From a virus: a DNA stretch of 44,222 nt. The DNA lies in IMG/VR virus record IMGVR_UViG_3300020581_000005, positions 1-44,222 of that record; one strand, written 5' to 3'. The notes beneath the pieces were generated by a model that was not told the DNA's origin, searched no databases, and saw nothing but the letters and a program-made list of their open reading frames with translations. Both the position numbers and the translations under genes were made by a program. Shown one piece after another: positions 37,284 to 42,754 of the stretch (its first letter is position 1; every line of letters starts with the position of its first letter).

Positions 37284-37310
37284 CTGTGTGCGTCGTTCCA
37301 ATGATTAGAA
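37284..37310 (-). repeat. Shared leader element, copy 3
   Basis: TGTGTGCGTCG then TTCCAATGATTAGAAT (plus strand) repeats the element at 36862 with a 3-base insertion. Here it starts within the promoter's -10 box, so it forms the first part of the transcript. Confidence 0.55.
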
Positions 37311-37337
37311 TATATGCGCACTCTGCGCTTAAGTCAA
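37309..37337 (-). promoter_or_regulatory. Strong sigma70-like promoter, leftward (A)
   Basis: On the minus strand: TTGACT, 17-base spacer, TATATT (five of six in each box). The spacer carries the dyad GCGCA-GAG-TGCGC. Twenty-one of 29 positions, including the GCGC pair, are shared with the promoter at 37854-37882. The gene at 37270 follows after about 38 bases. Confidence 0.8.
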
Positions 37338-37345
37338 GGGCTTTA

Positions 37346-37573
37346 TCATAATGGTGGCGGATTTCTTTCGTGCCAGCGTAACTCGACATGCGCTAGCCGA
37401 TCACACATCCGCGCATACCGCCGCAGCCACTCAGCCTTGGCCGCAGGTAGCACCTGTAACCCCGCCTCAACCTGACGCAATGATGTCTCCGATGAATAAC
37501 CCAAACGCCGCGCTAACTGGCGCCGCGAACACCCGGTCAATGACATCAAATGCTCAAATTCAGTCGGCGTCAT
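37346..37573 (-). CDS. HTH transcription regulator
   Basis: 75 residues from ATG 37573. TPTEFEHLMSLTGCSRRQLA, RRLGYSSETSLRQVEAGLQV then PAAKAEWLRRYARM is a lambda-repressor-like HTH of the type that recognises dyads. It lies between the two look-alike promoters, so it is a good candidate for the protein that binds their shared spacer. Stop lies 9 bases before the next promoter's -35 box. Confidence 0.75.
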   Translation of the reverse strand: MTPTEFEHLMSLTGCSRRQLARRLGYSSETSLRQVEAGLQVLPAAKAEWLRRYARMCDRLAHVELRWHERNPPPL

Positions 37574-37598
37574 CGGCCTATTGCTCCGACGCAGGCAC

Positions 37599-37817
37599 TC
37601 ATGCGCCTTCCGTGACGCGCCGTCGACAAAACGCCAGCAGCGCCGCAATCGCCTCAGTCGAGGCACAGCGAGCGGCTGCTTCACTTTCATACTGCGTCGC
37701 CATCCACTCATGGATCAATCGCTCGTCTTCGTCCGATACCCCCTCGGCGGCAGTGCGCTCAATCGACGTGAAGTCCCACCCGCCTTCGATGGCGTATTGA
37801 TGCGGATCAAATCTCAT
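37599..37817 (-). CDS. Hypothetical small acidic protein
   Basis: 72 residues with GGGAAGAG before the ATG. RFDPHQYAIEGGWDFTSIER, DEDERLIHEWMATQYESEAA, TEAIAALLAFCRRRVTEG: helical and compact. First gene behind promoter B. No family recognised. Confidence 0.75.
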   Translation of the reverse strand: MRFDPHQYAIEGGWDFTSIERTAAEGVSDEDERLIHEWMATQYESEAAARCASTEAIAALLAFCRRRVTEGA

Positions 37818-37853
37818 AACTCTTCCCTTCCCGGCGAAACCTCGTCCAAGTCA

Positions 37854-37882
37854 GATATAAGCGCAGCCCGCGCGTATGTCAA
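37854..37882 (-). promoter_or_regulatory. Strong sigma70-like promoter, leftward (B)
   Basis: On the minus strand: TTGACA (perfect), 17-base spacer, TATATC. The spacer holds GCGC-GGGCT-GCGC, aligned exactly with the dyad in promoter A. Leader to the gene at 37817 is about 30 bases. The -35 box ends 14 bases before the divergent gene at 37896. Confidence 0.8.
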
Positions 37883-37895
37883 TGGCTGATGCGAA

Positions 37896-38342
37896 ATGCC
37901 AGCACGAAATATCAGAGCACCACGTGATTCAATTCAGCTGGGCACCAAAGCTCGCGAACACATCAACGCGTACATTCTGATCAAGCGCTTGCAGCAATTT
38001 GTGTTAATCGATCCCGATCATCCAAAACCGGGTGATACACGACTCACAAGGACACAGGCGTTCATCGCACTCGCGTTATTGAAGAAAGTGTTGCCAGATT
38101 TGGCTAGCGTAGAGGTTTCGGGCAACCCTGAGAAGCCCCTTATGGTTCAGGTGGTTAGATTTAGCGACGGTGAGCAGCTGTCTGAGCCGCGTCCAATTGT
38201 CGACATGAGCAAGCTCATTGAGATGGAAAAGGGCGAGAAAGCGGCGATCGAGACTGAGATAGAAGCTGAAGCCAGCAAGGCTGCGAAGCCGAGAGGTGGT
38301 GGCTCGCACCGATACAAGCGGCTGAACGGTGCCAGCAAGTAA
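37896..38342 (+). CDS. Possible terminase small subunit / phage DNA-binding protein
   Basis: 148 residues. SIQLGTKAREHINAYILIKR, TRTQAFIALALLKKVLPDLA then SVEVSGNPEKPLMVQVVRF is a pattern often seen in phage small-terminase-like proteins (the LLKKVLPDL...VEVSG stretch). The C-terminal 40 residues are charged and end basic (PRGGGSHRYKRLNGASK). It opens the plus-strand unit that leads to the packaging genes. The assignment is tentative; a general regulator is the alternative. Confidence 0.6.
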   Translation: MPARNIRAPRDSIQLGTKAREHINAYILIKRLQQFVLIDPDHPKPGDTRLTRTQAFIALALLKKVLPDLASVEVSGNPEKPLMVQVVRFSDGEQLSEPRPIVDMSKLIEMEKGEKAAIETEIEAEASKAAKPRGGGSHRYKRLNGASK

Positions 38343-38364
38343 GGCGGATCTGGCATCCGCCTTA
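38340..38364 (+). terminator. Hairpin at the end of the small-terminase-like gene
   Basis: TAAGGCGGAT (38340-38349) pairs perfectly with ATCCGCCTTA (38355-38364) around a five-base loop. The stop codon is part of the stem. No T tract follows, so termination may be weak or may need Rho. Confidence 0.6.
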
Positions 38365-38738
38365 CACCCGCGCAAACCCTGGTGTTTCTCAGTATCTTGC
38401 AGTCTGCCCATACTTTAGTCCATCTGCTGCTCTCTGTCTGTTCTGGCCTTGATAGGGTGGTACGGCACCCGGCACCGGGGTGCCGGGGTACCATCGAGGA
38501 TGGCTAGGGCAAGGGTCGATGTCTCGGGCCGGGGTACCTCCGTCCATCGTGTTTCGGGATTTTTTTTTTACAACTGTCGGCGGTGCGTTTTGGTTAAGCA
38601 ACGTGTTTAGCCGAGCGGGGATAATTTAGTTGAGGAGAGAGAATTAACCCCCCCTTACCCCCCCTGATAAGAGAGAGGGGGGGGGTGATCGCCGCTTGCG
38701 AGGGAGCTACCCCTTCTACTGACTTTGGCGAGCGGGTC
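38365..38738. other. Non-coding region with hairpins and homopolymers
   Basis: 374 bases with no gene I trust. Contents: hairpin 38459-38492 (GGTAC/GTACC and GGCACCC/GGGTGCC, with a 3-base bulge); direct repeat CCGGGGTACC at 38483 and 38529; a run of ten T at 38560-38569; two runs of seven C (38648-38654, 38658-38664) facing nine G (38677-38685), which could pair into a GC stem. It is the largest gene-free stretch in the window and could hold a packaging site, late promoter or terminator. Confidence 0.6.
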
Positions 38739-38894
38739 TTACCGAAGAGGGTAGTAGCGGGTAGCCATAGCGTCCCGCTGTTTTTTCCATTTCTTTTTGA
38801 GTTGGCTGAATTTGTGTTTTGGGTCGTGTTTGGCGAGCCATCGGGCGGCGACGGCTCTTTTGAGTGGGGTTGGGGGGTTGGACGGCAGGTTCAT
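38739..38894 (-). CDS. Possible small basic protein
   Basis: 51 residues on the minus strand: NLPSNPPTPLKRAVAARWLA, then KHDPKHKFSQLKKKWKKQRD and AMATRYYPLR. The composition (Lys/Arg/Trp, helical) looks like a real DNA-binding peptide, and the plus-strand reading of the same bases looks unnatural. Upstream in frame the sequence stays open (DNRVLFREIAPR), so a longer form with a non-ATG start is possible. No ribosome site is obvious. Confidence 0.4.
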   Translation of the reverse strand: MNLPSNPPTPLKRAVAARWLAKHDPKHKFSQLKKKWKKQRDAMATRYYPLR

Positions 38895-38935
38895 ACGAGG
38901 GGCGATTTCTCTGAAAAGGACGCGGTTGTCAAGGG

Positions 38936-39397
38936 TTGGACGAGGAGTCGCGCTTTCGCAGGGAACTGGATCGTTCTTGGGAGGCGGTACAGGCTGTTGC
39001 CTGGCACTATCGTGGGTTGGGCTATCGGGTAGCGATACCGGATCCTCGGCTGCGTCCTTCGCGGGGGGATCGGGCGGGGTATGGCGACGAGTATGACCTG
39101 GAGGTTGAGGGTCGCTGGCGGTTTGAGGTCAAGTGGCGGGGGCTGGATTTCACGTGTGCTGAGGATTTTCCGTATTTGACGATGATGGTTGATCGGGCTG
39201 AGAAGGTGGCGCGCGTAGTTAAGCGGCTTGCTGGGTATCTGATGGTCAACCGGGGGCTGAGCCATGCTGCGCTGATCCGTGCGGCGACGCGGCCGCAGTG
39301 GGTTGAGCGGGAGACTTTGGATCGCATTAAAGGCTATCGCTTGCGGGTATTGGAATGCCCGATGAGGCTGGTTGTCATAAAGTCTATCGTGGGGTGA
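38936..39397 (+). CDS. Small PD-(D/E)XK-type nuclease-like protein
   Basis: 153 residues from TTG 38936. RFRRELDRSWEAVQAVAWHY and GDEYDLEVEGRWRFEVKWRG carry a D...E-x-K signature of restriction-type nucleases; the remainder is helical (MMVDRAEKVARVVKRLAGYL) with a beta end (RLRVLECPMRLVVIKSI). It could cut DNA during packaging or recombination. Start codon uncertain. Confidence 0.65.
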   Translation: MDEESRFRRELDRSWEAVQAVAWHYRGLGYRVAIPDPRLRPSRGDRAGYGDEYDLEVEGRWRFEVKWRGLDFTCAEDFPYLTMMVDRAEKVARVVKRLAGYLMVNRGLSHAALIRAATRPQWVERETLDRIKGYRLRVLECPMRLVVIKSIVG

Positions 39398-39401
39398 GGC
39401 G

Positions 39402-39575
39402 ATGATTGAGATAATTTTTGTAGTATTGATGATATTTTTACTGATAGCGGCGCCGTGGCCGGGTAGTCCGGTGGCGAATTATCCGTATGCTGGGCACATT
39501 ATTTATTTTTTGTTGTTTTTGTGTTTGGGGTTGGAGTTGTGGGGATTTGGCGGGCCACGGATGCCGTTGCGATGA
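39402..39575 (+). CDS. 57-residue membrane protein
   Basis: Two hydrophobic spans (IEIIFVVLMIFLLIAAPWP and AGHIIYFLLFLCLGLELWGF) with a short Pro/Gly loop. It is A/T-richer than its neighbours because of Ile/Leu/Phe codons. ATGA overlap with the next gene, 4 bases after the previous stop. Unknown function. Confidence 0.65.
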   Translation: MIEIIFVVLMIFLLIAAPWPGSPVANYPYAGHIIYFLLFLCLGLELWGFGGPRMPLR

Positions 39576-39871
39576 CTGAGGCTGATCTTGAGCTGCTTGC
39601 TGAGGTTGATTTGGCTGCGGGGTGGTTAGTGGACGCATTGGATGGGCTGGAGGGTGAAGATGTTGTTGCGGCTGGGGTATCGATTGTGAAGGAGCGGCTT
39701 CATTTGGATGGCTGGCCTGACGACGAGCCCGAATCGGCCGAGGAGTCGGGTGAGCCGTCTGATCGGCCACCGGCGGTGTATTACGCGCCGCGGGGCGAGT
39801 GTGCGTACTGTGATCGGCGGCGGGCGGCGGCGGCGCGGAGCATGGCTCGGACGCGGGAGCGTGAGGGATGA
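39572..39871 (+). CDS. Hypothetical acidic protein with CxxC motif
   Basis: 99 residues from ATG 39572 (ATGA overlap). TEADLELLAEVDLAAGWLVD, ALDGLEGEDVVAAGVSIVKE are helical, then an acidic linker, then GECAYCDRRRAAAARSMAR with a single CxxC. Probably cytoplasmic; no family recognised. Confidence 0.7.
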   Translation: MTEADLELLAEVDLAAGWLVDALDGLEGEDVVAAGVSIVKERLHLDGWPDDEPESAEESGEPSDRPPAVYYAPRGECAYCDRRRAAAARSMARTREREG

Positions 39872-39872
39872 A

Positions 39873-40052
39873 ATGGCGGACACCAAGAAGAGCGGGAGCT
39901 TTCGGGGTAAGTCGAACAAGTTGGGGATGGGCGGTCGAGCGGCGCAATTAAAGGCGCAGGGCGTACCGGGCGGTGTGATTGGCGAGATTGCACGGAGCAA
40001 AGGAGCCGCTCCCGGTCAGCGCAACTATAAGGGTGGTAAGTCAAAACGGTGA
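39873..40052 (+). CDS. Small basic Gly/Lys-rich protein
   Basis: 59 residues from ATG 39873 with GAGGGA upstream. DTKKSGSFRGKSNKLGMGGR, AAQLKAQGVPGGVIGEIARS, KGAAPGQRNYKGGKSKR. Many podophages have such a small basic protein near the tail genes; it may bind DNA or be packaged. No enzymatic motif. Confidence 0.7.
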   Translation: MADTKKSGSFRGKSNKLGMGGRAAQLKAQGVPGGVIGEIARSKGAAPGQRNYKGGKSKR

Positions 40053-40154
40053 ATGAAATGGCGCGAATTGGTGTTCGAGGTGGTGCTCGGGCTAGTGCTG
40101 GGGATCGGCGTGTTTATGGCGCTGATCGCGGTGATCTGGGCGATCGGGATATGA
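40053..40154 (+). CDS. 33-residue membrane peptide
   Basis: ATG 40053 directly follows the previous stop. KWRELVFEVVLGLVLGIGVF then MALIAVIWAIGI is one clean membrane span with a basic/Trp start. Too short for standard calling, but placement and hydrophobicity support it. Confidence 0.5.
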   Translation: MKWRELVFEVVLGLVLGIGVFMALIAVIWAIGI

Positions 40155-40160
40155 GGGCTG

Positions 40161-40376
40161 ATGGCTGACGGTTCCGGCCCGCATCCAGGTCTGACGGCGA
40201 CCCCGATCGTCGGGCCGCTGTCGGTCACTCCTTTATATACATCGACCGGCGACGACATCGTGTGGTGGGACGGGGTGCAATGGCAGACGCTGATAGCGGG
40301 CGCGCCGCAGTCGCCTCCGGTATGGGATGGCGGTAGCACGATTTGGGACGGCGGTTTGACGGTGTGGAGCTCATGA
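40161..40376 (+). CDS. Small virion-type Trp/Gly-rich protein
   Basis: 71 residues. GLTATPIVGPLSVTPLYTST, DDIVWWDGVQWQTLIAGAP, then WDGGSTIWDGGLTVW: beta-rich with a repeated WDGG word. It lies one base before the tail fibre gene, so it is probably a fibre-associated or baseplate peptide. Confidence 0.7.
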   Translation: MADGSGPHPGLTATPIVGPLSVTPLYTSTGDDIVWWDGVQWQTLIAGAPQSPPVWDGGSTIWDGGLTVWSS

Positions 40377-40377
40377 T

Positions 40378-42243
40378 ATGACCAGTGCAATCAATCCGGC
40401 CTTCCCGGTCAGCGGATCGACGCCTGGACCTACGACAGCTTCGGTCCGCAACAACTTTTCGATTGCTCAGAGCGAGATAACGCAACTGCAGAACGTGACG
40501 GCGGGCGGGCCTTTTATCTCGACCGCGGGCGGAAATATTACCGGCACGGCGCCCGGCATGCTGACGGTACAGCGCGCGACAAATCTGCCGCCGGCGCCGG
40601 CCAACACCGCTCCGGTGTTATGGGGTGTCGGGGTCGGCGGCAGTCCCGGCGAGAATCCGACGGTGGTGGTCGACGGCGTCGGCGGGGCGCCGGGAATGGT
40701 GTTGCGCCGGGTCAACAACATCGTGATCAGCCCGACTCCGGTCGTTTCTGGCGATCTTATGGGCATCATCGGCGCGCGCGGCTATTACAGCGGTGCGCCG
40801 AGCGCCTATAGCGACACCGGCAACGCGCAGATCGAATTTCAAGCACTCGACAATTTCACCACTGGCACGCGCGGCGCCAACATCTTGCTACGGGCGACCC
40901 CGTTTGGCTCGTCGGTTATCCGAACTGAGGCGACGATCGGGCCGGGGCTGACGATTGGGCCGGTGACCGGAACGGTTCCGGGTGGGATGCAGCAGGGCGA
41001 CCTGAATGTGTTCGGCCGGATCATGCAAAACGGGTCGGTGATTGGCTCGGGTGGTGGCGGCGGGAGCGGCACCGTTACTAGTATCGTCTTTAGCGCTCCG
41101 CTAACCGGTGGGACGATCGTGACTTCGGGCACGGTCGGGTTGGGCAATGTCCCGGTGACCAATCTCGCCGGTGGCGCGGGCGCCTCGGCAGCTACTTTTT
41201 GGCGCGGTGATGGCACTTGGGCGACGCCCGCCGGTAGCGGTGGCAACGTCAGTGCAGGCGCTGCCTTGCCCGCCAATCAACTCGTACTCGGCGCTGGTGC
41301 ACAAGCGGTCGCGGCGCTCGGATCGCTCGGCACCGCGGGTCAGGTGTTGACCTCAAACGGTGCCGGGCTTGCGCCGAGTTTTCAAACCGGTAGCGGCGGC
41401 GGTGGCGGATTGCCGCTGACCGGCGGCACGATCACCGGCACCGCACCGGGCAATGTCATCGTGCAGCGCGGCAGCGCGCTGCCGATTGCGGCAGCTGGTG
41501 CAACCGCTGTCTTTTGGGCCGCCGGCAACACTAACGAAGTTGCCTCCGTGGTGGTCGATGCGATTAACAATGTCCCCGGCATGATCATTCGCCGGGCCAA
41601 TGGGACGGGCGCGACTGCGATCGCGGCCACTGATGTCATCGGCAACATCGGATTTCGCGGCTGGTTTTCCGGCGCCTCGCCAGGCTACGCCGCCGTCGGC
41701 AATGCGCGCATCCTGGTTACTGCGGTCGAAGCATTCACCGATGTCGCTCAGGGCACCAAAGTCGATATCATGACGACACCCGTCGGCCAGACCGCCCCTC
41801 AAGTGCAGGCGACCTTTGGTGGGCTTAATCCCGGTCTGACGGTGGGCACGCCCGCGGCGCAAAGCAGTCCGGTGATCGGCGATATCAACTGCCAACGGTT
41901 GTTTATCAATGCGACCCAGGTCACTCCCGGTGGTGGGGCCGCCGAAACCTATGCCGCCATCGCCGCGAACGGTGCGACGCTCGGGACCGCCGCCGCGCTC
42001 AGCGCCGATTTTAGCGAGGTGACGAGCCAAACCGGCGGCGGAACGGGGGTGATCTTGCCGACTGGGAGCCCGTGTCTAAAGCGCAAAGTCCGCAACAGCC
42101 TGGTGGGTATATCGATCCTGATTTATCCGCCCAGCGGCGCGACGATCAACACTCAGGCGGCCAGTGCGCCGATCACGCTGATCCCCAACAGCACCGCCTA
42201 TTTCGAAGCAGCCTCGGCGACAAAGTGGTTCACCATCCCATGA
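40378..42243 (+). CDS. Tail fibre with internal 140-residue duplication
   Basis: 621 residues. The N-terminus (VSGSTPGPTTASVRNNFSIA, SEITQLQN) is a common attachment region of phage fibres. Two similar modules occur at about 50-200 and 340-500: NITGTAPGMLTVQRATNLP / TITGTAPGNVIVQRGSALP, VVVDGVGGAPGMVLRR / VVVDAINNVPGMIIRR, and GARGYYSGAPSAYSDTGNA / GFRGWFSGASPGYAAVGNA. A Gly-rich linker separates them. The last 70 residues form a distinct beta domain (VILPTGSPCLKRKVRNS). Likely a trimeric receptor-binding fibre. Confidence 0.8.
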   Translation: MTSAINPAFPVSGSTPGPTTASVRNNFSIAQSEITQLQNVTAGGPFISTAGGNITGTAPGMLTVQRATNLPPAPANTAPVLWGVGVGGSPGENPTVVVDGVGGAPGMVLRRVNNIVISPTPVVSGDLMGIIGARGYYSGAPSAYSDTGNAQIEFQALDNFTTGTRGANILLRATPFGSSVIRTEATIGPGLTIGPVTGTVPGGMQQGDLNVFGRIMQNGSVIGSGGGGGSGTVTSIVFSAPLTGGTIVTSGTVGLGNVPVTNLAGGAGASAATFWRGDGTWATPAGSGGNVSAGAALPANQLVLGAGAQAVAALGSLGTAGQVLTSNGAGLAPSFQTGSGGGGGLPLTGGTITGTAPGNVIVQRGSALPIAAAGATAVFWAAGNTNEVASVVVDAINNVPGMIIRRANGTGATAIAATDVIGNIGFRGWFSGASPGYAAVGNARILVTAVEAFTDVAQGTKVDIMTTPVGQTAPQVQATFGGLNPGLTVGTPAAQSSPVIGDINCQRLFINATQVTPGGGAAETYAAIAANGATLGTAAALSADFSEVTSQTGGGTGVILPTGSPCLKRKVRNSLVGISILIYPPSGATINTQAASAPITLIPNSTAYFEAASATKWFTIP

Positions 42244-42752
42244 AAAAGTTCGCCCTTGTCGCCTGTTGCATGCTGTGGTCGGTCACCTGCTGGGCACAGA
42301 CCGCGATGCGGCCAGATCAGATCTCGCCGGCCACACCCGACATCACCTGGGGGCAGAATGGCACCGGCACCGGCTACCAGATCGGGACCATCATCCCATG
42401 GCGTACCGACAGCGCGACGCCGCCGGTGTTCAGTCCAACCGATAACGCTCGGATCGTCGAGGTGACCGGCTGCGCGGCCGGGTGCGCCACCGCGACGCTG
42501 CCGGATGCGACTGGATCGAGCGGCGCATATCCCACCGGTTTTGCGTTTAAGATTCAGGTCAAAACCGGCACGCTCACCCTCAACCGGGCAAGCGCTTCGC
42601 TGATCAACGGCAAGACCGCCATCAAGGTGGGGGCGTATCAGAATGTCAGTCTGGTCGCGCGCGGCACCAATTGGTACGCGTGGCTGGGTGCGCCGCAGCC
42701 GGCCGCGCAGACCGGCGCTTCGAAACTCTCCGACAGCATGGCGTGGCAATAA
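42240..42752 (+). CDS. Exported virion-region protein, paralogue of next gene
   Basis: 170 residues; ATG overlaps the fibre stop (ATGA). KKFALVACCMLWSVTCWAQT is a Sec signal peptide, with Cys at 9-10 and 17. The mature part begins AMRPDQISPATPDITW and continues as a beta-rich domain (GFAFKIQVKTGTLTLNRASA; KVGAYQNVSLVARGTNWYAW). It is about 45 percent similar to the first 170 residues of the next protein. Exported fibre-linked proteins are rare; function unknown. Confidence 0.78.
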   Translation: MKKFALVACCMLWSVTCWAQTAMRPDQISPATPDITWGQNGTGTGYQIGTIIPWRTDSATPPVFSPTDNARIVEVTGCAAGCATATLPDATGSSGAYPTGFAFKIQVKTGTLTLNRASASLINGKTAIKVGAYQNVSLVARGTNWYAWLGAPQPAAQTGASKLSDSMAWQ

Positions 42753-42754
42753 TA

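Noticed and set aside
38560-38569. T10 run as a Rho-independent terminator
   Set aside because: No stable stem directly precedes it; the nearest strong hairpin ends 67 bases upstream.
38685-39032. A plus-strand frame starting GTG at 38685
   Set aside because: It overlaps the nuclease-like gene in another frame, begins at the G run and has unnatural composition; the minus-strand reading at 38739-38894 looks better.
39438-39947. A 169-codon minus-strand frame
   Set aside because: Pro/His/Gln/Arg-rich antisense sequence opposite three coupled plus-strand genes.
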